Origin: Pseudomonas sp. P8_241
Lineage (GTDB): Bacteria; Pseudomonadota; Gammaproteobacteria; Pseudomonadales; Pseudomonadaceae
Assembly (NCBI RefSeq): GCF_034008315.1
Contig: NZ_CP125377.1
Coordinates: forward strand, 4,338,501 to 4,402,500
Length of the DNA: 64,000 nt
Direction: 5' to 3'
Positions 34,776 to 43,368 of this stretch are shown one piece after another. Numbering within the stretch: position 1 is the first letter of the stretch; each line of letters starts with the position of its first letter. Below the pieces are notes generated by a model that did no database searches, was not told where the DNA came from, and saw only the letters and a program-made list of their open reading frames with translations. The position numbers and the translations under genes were made by a program.

Positions 34776-36332
34776 CTATTGCAGTACCACTTCGAGATCG
34801 AGGTGACACAGCCTGCGATAAATCTCTTCCTTGCATTCACGTACGGCATGGTTCTGTGGCAACAACTCGCAGCAGCTATGCAGCAAATGCAGCACGTCCA
34901 GTACAAGGTCGGGCTCCCAGGCGTTAAGGCCCGAGCCCTGTAGTGTCTGGTCCAGTGTTTCGAGCTGGGTCTTGGCCAATTCGTACTTTTTTGCCATGAA
35001 GCACAGCCGCGCCAGAGCGAACTGCCAGAAGAATCTAACGCGCCCGCCCTGGGCGCCTTGCAAGCCCGGCTTGAGGGACTGCACGGCCGCCTTGAGGCCT
35101 TCCGTGCGCAGAATCGGCAGGGCTTCTTCCAGGGCCAGCTCCCAGGCGGACTGCGCGTCGATGGCTTCGACCTTGCGCGGCGTACTGGCGGATTGCAGGT
35201 GTGGCATGACGTTGGCGGCGATCCATGCCTGAGTGGCTGGATCGGCAAACGGGGAGCCATCATGAAAACGCAATTCGACAATGCCTGGCAGGCGCTGAAT
35301 CAACAGCGCGAAATGGATTTCCACTTCTCGCATCGCCATTTCCGCGCTCAAGCCCTGAAGGCATTCCCAAACCATCCGTTGGCCATCAAACCAAAACGGG
35401 GCCTTTGCGACACTCGCCTCCAGCTCCACCAGCAGGTCGGCGTACTTGGACTGGTCATATTGGGCCTGATAGGCCTTCAGCCTGTCCGTCGGCAAACCGC
35501 GCAATGCAGTGATTTGCTCGGAATTACGTTCAGGGACGACGTCAATGGGTAACCACAGAAGCGTTCGATTGAGGCGATAGGCCCGCAGGTCGGTGGCTTT
35601 CTGCTTGAGCCACCACGCGCATAAAGGCCGTGCCGCCTCCTGCTGATCGCGCAGGGCCTTATGGGCGTCTTTTTCGTTGTCGATCGTAGCGCCAGGGGTA
35701 AACAACTGTGTAGCTGCTTGCTTGACCTGAGCCACTGTTGCGCCCACCACACCAGGCTCTGGCTGGTTGTTTGCAGCACGCAGAACCCTGCTTCTCAAGC
35801 GGCGAGTGATCGGCAACAGCAGCGGCGCATCGCCACCCAGATGCTCTGCGCAGGCGGCATCGAGACCTTCAAGGTGTTCAACCAGTTGGCGGAACACCGG
35901 CAACTGCTCTTTGATTGCGACACTGTCAGTGAGTACCTGCTCAAGCCGCGGCACCAGCCAGCCGACAGCCGCAGCGCGGGTTCGCCACTTGACCGGGTGG
36001 ATCTGCGACCACGAGTGCTTACACAAGTGATGCATGAGCCCACAGCCGGCCACCAGGCCGGAAAAGGACTCACGCTGGTACAGCGCCCACGTTACCCAGC
36101 TCGCAACCCGCAAGTCCTTGGACTGAGTACGTAGCAACGCCTCACCGACTTCCTGCACTTTCAGCCAGTCAACCTGCCCGCTTTCATGCATCGATCGGGC
36201 TTTGGCCAACTCGCTTTCCAACGTCTCGAACTCGCTCGAAAAACGAACGTCTTCACCTGCAAAGGACTGCTCACCAATAGCTGACTTCGCGAGTTCAAGA
36301 TAGTGAGCCGATAGCTTGCTTGAATAGGACAT
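34776..36332 (-). CDS. tssA: T6SS cap/priming protein TssA
   Basis: The product has 518 residues with an ImpA-type N-terminal domain (DWLKVQEVGEALLRTQSKDL, LMHHLCKHSWSQIHPVKWR) and a VasJ-like C-terminal region. It coordinates sheath and tail-tube assembly. It is the first core gene of the minus-strand T6SS operon. Its ATG directly follows the TAA of a small open frame at 36333-36626 (TAAATG), so the two may be coupled. Confidence 0.93.
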   Translation of the reverse strand: MSYSSKLSAHYLELAKSAIGEQSFAGEDVRFSSEFETLESELAKARSMHESGQVDWLKVQEVGEALLRTQSKDLRVASWVTWALYQRESFSGLVAGCGLMHHLCKHSWSQIHPVKWRTRAAAVGWLVPRLEQVLTDSVAIKEQLPVFRQLVEHLEGLDAACAEHLGGDAPLLLPITRRLRSRVLRAANNQPEPGVVGATVAQVKQAATQLFTPGATIDNEKDAHKALRDQQEAARPLCAWWLKQKATDLRAYRLNRTLLWLPIDVVPERNSEQITALRGLPTDRLKAYQAQYDQSKYADLLVELEASVAKAPFWFDGQRMVWECLQGLSAEMAMREVEIHFALLIQRLPGIVELRFHDGSPFADPATQAWIAANVMPHLQSASTPRKVEAIDAQSAWELALEEALPILRTEGLKAAVQSLKPGLQGAQGGRVRFFWQFALARLCFMAKKYELAKTQLETLDQTLQGSGLNAWEPDLVLDVLHLLHSCCELLPQNHAVRECKEEIYRRLCHLDLEVVLQ

Positions 36333-36626
36333 TTACGGCTCGTCCTGTAGCGTGAGTTCACGCGCAAAACCAGTGCTGGCGACAGACTGAAAGTTTTCCA
36401 GACAACTGCCGGCCATCACTACTTGCCGCTGATTGCCATACAGATCGCGCTGCCGCAAGCAGCCAAAGCTAGCGATCAGCACCGGTCCGAGGAGGTAGCC
36501 GCAAAGCACCTCATCAAGCTGCGACCCACCCGGACCCAGGCTCCAGCGCGCTCGCGGCAAAACCGTATCCCGGGTAGCGCAGAAATGATCCGCCCCGCTA
36601 ATCAGGGCTTTGCGGACTGACCTCAT
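36333..36626 (-). CDS. Hypothetical protein directly upstream of tssA
   Basis: This 97-residue open frame ends in TAA immediately before the tssA ATG. I do not recognise the family. It has a hydrophobic stretch (VLCGYLLGPVLIASFGCL) but no signal peptide, and no Shine-Dalgarno precedes the ATG, so it may be the remnant of a longer gene. Its place between tssA and the decayed effector fragment at 36666-36911 would fit a small T6SS accessory gene or the tail of an eroded one. Confidence 0.35.
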   Translation of the reverse strand: MRSVRKALISGADHFCATRDTVLPRARWSLGPGGSQLDEVLCGYLLGPVLIASFGCLRQRDLYGNQRQVVMAGSCLENFQSVASTGFARELTLQDEP

Positions 36627-36665
36627 CAGAGGTGAACTCGCTGCATACTAATTCCATTCACGACG

Positions 36666-36911
36666 CTACGGTTTGGCGTAATCGATCCCAGACTGACCCT
36701 GAACCGATTCCCCTAAAAGCGACTGGAAGTATTGAGTTTTGCGCCACGCATTGATGTAGGAGTTATCTGCAAGCAACGAAGGAAATGCCCTGAAATTTGA
36801 TCCGGGGTGTTGCGCTACCTCTCGAGCTGACAACCGTAAAGCTGTGCCCATGATGATGTGTCGTTACAGGGTTTCCAGCAGGGCAATCATTGGCTGAGGA
36901 TGGCCATTATC
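36666..36911 (-). pseudogene. Degenerate VasX-like effector C-terminal fragment (tail 0)
   Basis: On the minus strand the segment reads DNGHPQPMIALLETL, a stop, then RHIIMGTALRL. This matches DEGHAQQMFALLETLQRPTVMGRAL near residue 1000 of the intact effector (39862-43368), with a stop codon in place of a Gln. After GTAL the match ends and about 60 unrelated residues follow. It lies directly downstream of the broken immunity gene, as expected for the next unit of the effector-tail/immunity array. Confidence 0.6.
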
Positions 36912-36991
36912 GGCTGCACGTAAAAATGCTGGTGCTGTTGATAAAGACCAGCAACTGGCATCCAAAATAGATCTTTTACCACCTGCAACCG

Positions 36992-37568
36992 TCAGTCAGT
37001 GCTCATTGGCACATTCACCTTGGCTTTGATGAAGGGCACGCCGGGAGATAAATAAGGCCTGATGAAATCAGCCACACTTTCCTTATGCTTGCGTTTGCAA
37101 AAAACATTTAGACTCCAGTTCGTCTTATAGTCATTCCCCGCCAAAATGACGCTATATTTTAAATCCACCACCTCTCTATTAGTCGCAATGGCCAACTGTG
37201 TAAGCTCCTCCCACTTGAAAGCATGGTGATGATATTGGGTGTGCATGGCTTGATAATCCTTCGAATTGGCCATCGACAAGTACATCAAACCCATCCCCCC
37301 CCCGGACCTATGAGCGCACCGATCAAGAACGCAGGATCAAGGGTTGCAAGAAAGAAGGCTGACTCATCCCGCTATAGACGGAGTACATGATGAATCCAGC
37401 CCCAACTATTACAACGGACATAAATACGAACATGCAGTTAGCCACAAACGTATTGTAATTACGCGCCCGTATCGTCCAGCCCAATAATTCGGGCTCATTG
37501 GCGTATTTCCAGTGCAACTGCGGCGGCAACTCAAGGGCTTTGTTAAAGTTAAACATCGTCAAGCTCAT
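36992..37568 (-). pseudogene. Broken T6SS immunity-like membrane protein gene (copy A)
   Basis: The first 75 or so residues (start MSLTMFNFNKALELPPQLHW) are nearly identical to immunity copy C through GMSQP. A deletion of about 190 bases then shifts the frame and gives a stop at 37323. The C-terminal half (FLIGALIGPGG region to MSTD) survives in another frame from 37294 and is more diverged. The poly-C tract at 37295-37303 has 9 C where both intact copies have 7, a second frameshift. Confidence 0.85.
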
Positions 37569-37918
37569 CGCTCATTGACAGGGGAACAATCAACTGCAAG
37601 GGCTGAATGTGTTTATTGGCCGGCAGCACACCACTCTCTTGCGTCAGTTCGCTGGTAAAGACATTGTTGAGCCGGTCTGCTTCATTCGTGGTTCATTCCA
37701 ACGCCAGTCGAAACATGTATCCCCGGAAGTCCGAGCGCTGACGTACGTCGGGCGGATAGGTAATCTCCAGTTCCAGGATCGGCCGTCGGGTCGTGGTTTC
37801 GACCCACACCTGCCACTGCCGGTGCTGGTCTGTAGCGGCATAACGGAAGTCCGCCGGCCTGACTGTGCGGGCGGGCGGGCACGCTGGGCAGTTCGCCGAG
37901 CTGTTGTGGAACGGACAT
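37549..37918 (-). pseudogene. Frameshifted effector C-terminal tail (tail 1)
   Basis: This is a copy of the last 120 or so codons of the VasX-like effector, beginning MSVPQQLGELPSVPAR. An extra GGGC in a GGGC repeat (37869-37880) shifts the frame early, so only a nonsense product would follow. Length is 370 bases against 366 for the intact tail 2, accounting exactly for the 4-base insertion. Its stop overlaps the immunity copy A start by 20 bases, as in the other units. Confidence 0.88.
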
Positions 37919-37969
37919 CTATATCAGCCGTTTCGCGCCGCTTGCGGTTAAACACCCATGGCATCGTAA

Positions 37970-38728
37970 TTAGTTCAGAACATCCACTTTTCCGACAATA
38001 CAAGGAACGGCAGGCGGTAAATGTGTTTTGACCAAGGTTACTACCTCATTTTTTCTATCGCGTTTAAAAAACACATACAGACTCCCTTCGGTCATGTAAA
38101 TAGAACCTTCCTTCGGCACGCTATAGCCAACCTCCACCATATCTCTATTTGTCGCGATCGTTAGTTTTGTCAGTTCATTCCAATGAAAAAAATGATTGTG
38201 ATATTGAGTATGTAGCTCTCGGTAGCTCTTTGAGTTCGCCATTGACAGGTACATCAACCCCATCCCCCCCGGACCTATGAGCGCACCGATCAAGAACGCA
38301 GGATCAAGTGTTGCAAGAAAGATAAACATCACTGCCGTTATGCCCGCAAACCACTTTACAAACGGCAATACCCATTTGGGAAAGTCTTTCCATTTGCAAT
38401 ACTCCACACCAGATTCCGTGAAGCGATAGGCGAAATTCATGCGCTGATGGGTCATCCAAGAAATCACAAATGAAAAAAACATATAGAAACACAGGCAAAA
38501 TACAAATTTGGAGGCGACACTTTCATTTGCATCAGCCGTCGCATACAAAAAATAAGACCACCCCATAATCACCAGAGACATAAACGCAAACATACAATTA
38601 GCCACAAACGTATTGTAATTACGCGCCCGTATCGTCCAGCCCAATAATTCGGGCTCATTGGCGTATTTCCACTGCAGTTGCGGCGGCAAATCAAGGGCTT
38701 TGTTAAAGTTAAACATCGTCACGCTCAT
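37970..38728 (-). CDS. T6SS immunity-like integral membrane protein, copy B
   Basis: The product has 252 residues and about four membrane segments (near 42-62, 74-92, 117-137 and 142-162), with a hydrophilic C-terminal domain of about 85 residues. It is nearly identical to copy C except for residues 48-91, which cover the first two membrane segments and the loop between them. Its ATG lies inside the preceding effector tail (20-base overlap). It is AT-rich compared with the flanking genome. By position it is an immunity protein against a VasX-like pore-forming effector; the activity is inferred. Confidence 0.78.
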   Translation of the reverse strand: MSVTMFNFNKALDLPPQLQWKYANEPELLGWTIRARNYNTFVANCMFAFMSLVIMGWSYFLYATADANESVASKFVFCLCFYMFFSFVISWMTHQRMNFAYRFTESGVEYCKWKDFPKWVLPFVKWFAGITAVMFIFLATLDPAFLIGALIGPGGMGLMYLSMANSKSYRELHTQYHNHFFHWNELTKLTIATNRDMVEVGYSVPKEGSIYMTEGSLYVFFKRDRKNEVVTLVKTHLPPAVPCIVGKVDVLN

Positions 38729-39074
38729 CGCTCATTGACAGGGGAACAATCAACTGCAAGGGCTGAATGTGTTTATTGGCCGGCAGCACACCGCTCTCTT
38801 GCGTCAGTTCGCTGGTAAAGACATTGTTGAGCCGGTCTGCTTCATTCGTGGGCCATTCCAACGCCAGTCGAAACATGTATCCCCGGAAGTCCGAGCGCTG
38901 ACGTACGCCGGGCGGATAGGTAATCTCCAGTTCCAGGATCGGCCGTCGGGTCGTGGTTTCGACCCACACCTGCCACAGCCGGTGCTGGTATGTAGCGGCA
39001 TAACTGAAGTCCGCCGGCCTGACTGTGCGGGCGGGCACGCAGGGCAGTTCGCCGAGCTGTTGTGGAACGGACAT
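38709..39074 (-). CDS. Orphan effector C-terminal tail with its own ATG (tail 2)
   Basis: An intact 121-codon frame (starting MSVPQQLGELPCVPARTVRP) almost identical to the last 119 residues of the VasX-like effector, including the shared C-terminus up to SDERDDV. It carries none of the N-terminal or membrane region. No good Shine-Dalgarno precedes its ATG, so it may be silent and serve as a recombination cassette. It overlaps immunity copy B by 20 bases, as the full effector does with copy C. Confidence 0.75.
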   Translation of the reverse strand: MSVPQQLGELPCVPARTVRPADFSYAATYQHRLWQVWVETTTRRPILELEITYPPGVRQRSDFRGYMFRLALEWPTNEADRLNNVFTSELTQESGVLPANKHIQPLQLIVPLSMSDERDDV

Positions 39075-39125
39075 CTATATCAGCCGTTTCGCGCCGCTTG
39101 CGGTTAAACACCCATGGCATCGTGA

Positions 39126-39881
39126 TTAGTTCAGAACATCCACTTTTCCGACAATACAAGGAACGGCAGGCGGTAAATGTGTTTTGATCAAGGTTACTAC
39201 CTCATTTTTTCTATCGCGTTTAAAAAACACATACAGACTCCCTTCGGTCATGTAAATAGAACCTTCCTTCGGCACGCTATAGTCAACCTCCACCATATCT
39301 CTATTTGTCGCGATCGTTAGTTTTGTCAGTTCATTCCAATGAAAAAAATGATTGTGATATTGAGTATGTAGCTCTCGATAGCTCTTTGAGCTCGCCATTG
39401 ACAGGTACATCAACCCCATCCCCCCCGGACCTATGAGCGCACCGATCAAGAACGCAGGATCAAGTGTTGCAAGAAAAATAAACATCACTGCCGTTATGCC
39501 CGCAAACCACTTTACAAACGGCAACACCCATTTTGGAAAGTCTTTCCATTTGCAATACTCCACGCCAGATTCCGTGAAGCGATAAGCGAAATTCATGCGC
39601 TGATGGGTCATACCGACGATCACCAAAAACATGGCCGTACAAAAAAACACACAAGACAATGTACGCCAAGGCTGACTCATCCCGCTATAGACGGAGTACA
39701 TGATGAATCCAGCCCCAACTATTACAACGGACATAAATACGAACATGCAGTTAGCCACAAACGTATTGTAATTACGCGCCCGTATCGTCCAGCCCAATAA
39801 TTCGGGCTCATTGGCGTATTTCCATTGCAGTTGCGGCGGCAAATCAAGGGCTTTGTTAAAGTTAAACATCGTCACGCTCAT
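39126..39881 (-). CDS. T6SS immunity-like integral membrane protein, copy C (cognate of the full effector)
   Basis: The product has 251 residues and four predicted membrane segments, paralogous to copies A and B. The start codon lies 20 bases inside the effector gene, so production is coupled to the toxin. Residues 48-91 differ from copy B but match the surviving part of copy A (VVIVGAGFIMYSVYSGMSQP). A 7-C tract on the plus strand (39420-39426) encodes the PGG turn. Direct linkage to the VasX-like gene makes it the presumed immunity partner; the family has no characterised function that I can name. Confidence 0.82.
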   Translation of the reverse strand: MSVTMFNFNKALDLPPQLQWKYANEPELLGWTIRARNYNTFVANCMFVFMSVVIVGAGFIMYSVYSGMSQPWRTLSCVFFCTAMFLVIVGMTHQRMNFAYRFTESGVEYCKWKDFPKWVLPFVKWFAGITAVMFIFLATLDPAFLIGALIGPGGMGLMYLSMASSKSYRELHTQYHNHFFHWNELTKLTIATNRDMVEVDYSVPKEGSIYMTEGSLYVFFKRDRKNEVVTLIKTHLPPAVPCIVGKVDVLN

Positions 39882-42800
39882 CGCTCATTGACAAGGGAAC
39901 AATCAACTGCAAGGGCTGAATGTGTTTATTGGCCAGCAGCACACCACTCTCTTGCGTCAGTTCGCTGGTAAAGACATTGTTGAGTCGGTCTGCTTCATTC
40001 GTGGTCCATTCCAACGCCAGTCGAAACATGTATCCTCGAAAGTCCGAGCGCTGACGCACGCCGGGCGGATAGGTAATCTCCAGTTCCAGGATCGGCCGTC
40101 GGGTCGTGGTTTCGACCCACACCTGCCACAGCCGGTGCTGGTCTGTATCGGCATAACTGAAGTCCGCCGGCCTGACGGTGCGGGCGGGCACGCTGGGCAG
40201 TTCGCCGAGCTGCTGGGGGTCGACCCAGTTGCCGTTAAGAAACTGGTCGTGGACGGCGGCGGTGTTCAAGGTGCGCAGATCACCTTCGGAAAAATGGCTC
40301 TTTTCCACCAGCCACGGTTGCAAGGTCAGCGCTTTGCCCGCCACTGCGACGGGCACCTGGATCTGTACCCAGAAGCCCAGCCCCCTGCTCGGCATCCGGT
40401 CGCCGTCGTAATGCAAGGCTCTGCCCATCACGGTGGGTCGTTGCAGGGTTTCCAGCAGGGCGAACATTTGTTGGGCATGGCCTTCATCGCCCTGCCACTC
40501 GGGTATAGCCCCGCGCCCCCAACTGCAACGGTGCAGCCACAGACGCAGCCCTTCACGTTTGTAACGGTTGGCGGCCATGGTGATCATCAGATAAGCGATG
40601 CCAAGGCCGGCCAATATGACTGTTACCGGGGTGGACATGACCCAGGCAAAACCAAACCAGTAACCGAGACCTGCGCCAGCCAGTTGGCTCGCGGACACTA
40701 GCGTCATCCCGAATACCACACCAAATTTTGTCCAAAGCAGCGCTTCCTCCTGCTTACTGGTGGCACTATCGACATCATGGGAAATCTGCCAAGCCTCAAG
40801 CCCGGCCGCAACAGCCCCCAAGGCCGCCCACGTCACCGTGCGCCAAATCAGCCCTTTCGAAAACGTTGCAAACTCGTTGGCTACCGCAGCCTTGGCAGCC
40901 TCTCCTTTGGCCAGCCCTTGTTCAGCGGCAGACAGCCAACGTTTATAAGCTACCTGAGCCACCTTGAGCGTTTCCGCACCCAGCTCACCAACCATCCCCC
41001 CCGCCCGACTCCACGCCGGCCCCACCCACAACGCCGCAACGGCATTGCCCGCATACGCCGCATTGGCCCCGACAACCCGCCACTCCTGCGCGGAAAACCG
41101 CCCGTCGTTCTGCGCCTGCCGAGCGCTGTGATGCAGGTTCCAGGCGTTCAGGCCGACCAACAGGGCCGGCAGGGCGTGGCCCAGGTTCTGGTTCATCCAG
41201 GCTTTCGTGCGGGTTATGTGCTCATAGGTGCCTGTCAGCTTGAGTTGGGCCAGCACTTCGCTTTGCCCCAGGTCGGCGAGCCAGTGGTTGATTTGCACCA
41301 GCCCCGCCGCAAGCCGCGTGTGGCCCGAGGCGTGGGCGAGGATCTGGTTGGGGCGGCTCAGGAACAGGTTTTTCAGTGAGGCTTCATGGGCCTGCTGGGC
41401 AATGCGCGCGGCGCGTTGATCGTACGCCGCGCCGGGGCGCAGCAGCACCCTTTGGGCGACGTTGATCCTGTTCTTGACGGCCTCGACCTCCAGCAGCCAG
41501 GCTTGATAATCACGCGGGTAGTTTGGGTTGAAGAGCAGTTGCGTGGCGCTGGAGATTTCGCTGGAGATCAGCACCTGGGGCACGGCGAGGATAAGCCCTG
41601 CCTGCTGCTTCATGGCCGGCAGCAACATGCCACTGAGCCCGTGCCAGGCCTCCTTCGCCTGGTGGTTGGCGACCTTGATCAAGGTTGTCATGGCCTGCCT
41701 GGCCGTGCTGCTCATGGCCTGGTAGAGCTTGCTGTTGCGCAGCGTCTCCAGGTCCAGTACCGCCTTGATTTCGCTGAAGCGAGTGGCGAGGTTTGTCGCG
41801 CCCGCCGCCGAGGCAGGCGTCAGGACCGGCGAGCTGCCGTTCCCTTCACGGCCCTGATAGTCCAGTTTGCCGGTGGTGCTGAAGTTGTGCGACACGGTCC
41901 TGATCAAGGTGGCGACTTCGGCATTGAAATTGAACAGCGCCATGCCGAACAGGGTGCTCGGTTGGCGGGCCTGCGCGCACAACCACAGTTGGCCGTTTTC
42001 GCCGTTGCCCAGGACGGTGTAAAGGGCGTGGGCGGTTTCCAGTAACTGACTGGCGTGCCCTTCATCGCAGGTATCGTGGTAGACCTCCTCCGCGCCCGGA
42101 CCCAGCTGATCCAGCCAGGTCAGCAGGTCGCGCTCGCTGCGCTGGCCATGCTCGCGCAGCCGCCGCGCCTCGGCGGTGGTCTGACGCAGGTACTGCTGTA
42201 CGTCGTCAAAGCGCACATCTTCGCGCCACAAGCGCTTGGCGTTCCACTCTTCCAGGGCCTGCTGCCATTGGCGATGATCGGGCAACTGGCCCCATCTGGC
42301 CTTGAACGAGGCCATGCCGGCTTCCACGGTTGAGGTGGCGCCCAGCGTCACCAATCCCACCTGGTCGGCGGACGCCAGGTCCTTGCCGCACTCGACTTCA
42401 TCCTGGGCTTTCAGGAGCGCATACAGGTCATCGTTGCAGGCTTGACGTTGCACCGGGTCGGTCAGCGCGTCGGGCACAAACGCCTCGGTATCAAACCCGC
42501 ACAAACGCTGCACGGCGATTGCGCTTTCCACCGGGTATTGATGCAGGCTTTCAAACCGGCTTTGCTCCAGGAGGCGACCGGTCAGGTTCACGGTCAGGTC
42601 ATCGATCAGGGCCAGCGGATCATCCAGGGCGATAAACAGCGCGGTGTCCTGTTCCGGCACCCGGCCCCGTACCAGCGCCTCTTCGAACGCGGCCTTGAAG
42701 GGCGCGCCGGGCTCCGTCGCGGTGGTCGGCAATAGCGTACTGGTAAAGCCGGGAGGCGTTGCGCCGTAGACCAGGATATCGGCCACGCTATTGCCCAGCT

Positions 42801-43368
42801 CGGTGATCAGGCCGCCATGGGCGACCTCGCCAGTGCGGCAAAAACCCGGCAGATCCAGGCTTCGCATCCATCGGCTGTGTGCAGTCGCACTGTTGCGCAT
42901 CAACTCGCACAGGCGCCACGTCCATTGCACCGGCGAATAGGCGAGCCGCAACTGGCTACGTCGCGGGTACAGCAGGTAGGGATGGGTTTCGCCCGGGTTG
43001 TGGCGCACGTCCTGATGCAGCTGGGCGTCCGTCCACGGGTGCCGCGTGAAGTGTTCGCCGTGTATCTGATATTCATGGAACGTCTGGTCGACGCTGTTCC
43101 AGACGTAGAGCCAGCCATCGCGCAATTGCCGCAGGGTATAGCTGCGGGTCTGCAGTGCAGGCGGTGGCCTGGACCAGCCGGCGGGCAAGGCATGCGGCCC
43201 TTGGTGGCTGCCCTTGGCTGATGGTGATTCGTCCAGCGCATAACGCACCGGAAAAATGGCTACCTCGGCATGTTTCAAGGGGCACTGGCCCATGCCCATG
43301 GGCGCATTGCTGAACATCTGGTTACGCCTGGCCTGCCTCAGCAAGTATTCCGCGGTGGGCTGGTTCAT
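39862..43368 (-). CDS. VasX-like T6SS effector (putative pore-forming toxin)
   Basis: The product has 1168 residues. The N-terminus (about 1-140: QMFSNAPMGMGQCPLKHAEV, IFPVRYALDE, YTLRQLRDGWLYVWN) matches the toxin VasX N-terminal region, which marks T6SS-delivered membrane toxins. A long helical middle is followed by hydrophobic segments at about 820-930 and a C-terminal domain of about 235 residues. The ATG at 43368 (MNQPTAEYLL) overlaps the adaptor stop (TGATG) and has AAGGAA about 6 bases before it. The last 119 residues are duplicated downstream. Confidence 0.85.
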   Translation of the reverse strand: MNQPTAEYLLRQARRNQMFSNAPMGMGQCPLKHAEVAIFPVRYALDESPSAKGSHQGPHALPAGWSRPPPALQTRSYTLRQLRDGWLYVWNSVDQTFHEYQIHGEHFTRHPWTDAQLHQDVRHNPGETHPYLLYPRRSQLRLAYSPVQWTWRLCELMRNSATAHSRWMRSLDLPGFCRTGEVAHGGLITELGNSVADILVYGATPPGFTSTLLPTTATEPGAPFKAAFEEALVRGRVPEQDTALFIALDDPLALIDDLTVNLTGRLLEQSRFESLHQYPVESAIAVQRLCGFDTEAFVPDALTDPVQRQACNDDLYALLKAQDEVECGKDLASADQVGLVTLGATSTVEAGMASFKARWGQLPDHRQWQQALEEWNAKRLWREDVRFDDVQQYLRQTTAEARRLREHGQRSERDLLTWLDQLGPGAEEVYHDTCDEGHASQLLETAHALYTVLGNGENGQLWLCAQARQPSTLFGMALFNFNAEVATLIRTVSHNFSTTGKLDYQGREGNGSSPVLTPASAAGATNLATRFSEIKAVLDLETLRNSKLYQAMSSTARQAMTTLIKVANHQAKEAWHGLSGMLLPAMKQQAGLILAVPQVLISSEISSATQLLFNPNYPRDYQAWLLEVEAVKNRINVAQRVLLRPGAAYDQRAARIAQQAHEASLKNLFLSRPNQILAHASGHTRLAAGLVQINHWLADLGQSEVLAQLKLTGTYEHITRTKAWMNQNLGHALPALLVGLNAWNLHHSARQAQNDGRFSAQEWRVVGANAAYAGNAVAALWVGPAWSRAGGMVGELGAETLKVAQVAYKRWLSAAEQGLAKGEAAKAAVANEFATFSKGLIWRTVTWAALGAVAAGLEAWQISHDVDSATSKQEEALLWTKFGVVFGMTLVSASQLAGAGLGYWFGFAWVMSTPVTVILAGLGIAYLMITMAANRYKREGLRLWLHRCSWGRGAIPEWQGDEGHAQQMFALLETLQRPTVMGRALHYDGDRMPSRGLGFWVQIQVPVAVAGKALTLQPWLVEKSHFSEGDLRTLNTAAVHDQFLNGNWVDPQQLGELPSVPARTVRPADFSYADTDQHRLWQVWVETTTRRPILELEITYPPGVRQRSDFRGYMFRLALEWTTNEADRLNNVFTSELTQESGVLLANKHIQPLQLIVPLSMSDERDDV

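Larger units (their letters stand above)
37569..39881 (-). repeat. Tandem duplication: two [effector tail + immunity] units
   Basis: Two head-to-tail units of 1153 bases (38729-39881) and 1160 bases (37569-38728) each hold an immunity gene, a 51-base spacer and an effector tail. The 7-base difference equals the 4-base insertion in tail 1 plus one codon in immunity copy B. A third, decayed unit follows at 36666-37568. The spacer (about 37919-37969 and 39075-39125) is almost identical in both. Confidence 0.92.

Noticed and set aside
36333..36660. Sigma-54 promoter before tssA
   Set aside because: I searched the minus strand for TGGCAC-N5-TTGC and close variants and found no acceptable match.
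36865..36911. Apparent ankyrin-like motif (FLRAADNGHPQPMIALL)
   Set aside because: It matches the effector segment DEGHAQQMFALLETL better, so it is a decayed effector fragment and not an ankyrin repeat.
38842..39159. Minus-strand frame MYCRKSGCSELITMPWVFNRKRR overlapping the effector tail
   Set aside because: Repeated in each unit only because the DNA is duplicated; it is out of frame with the effector and has no family.
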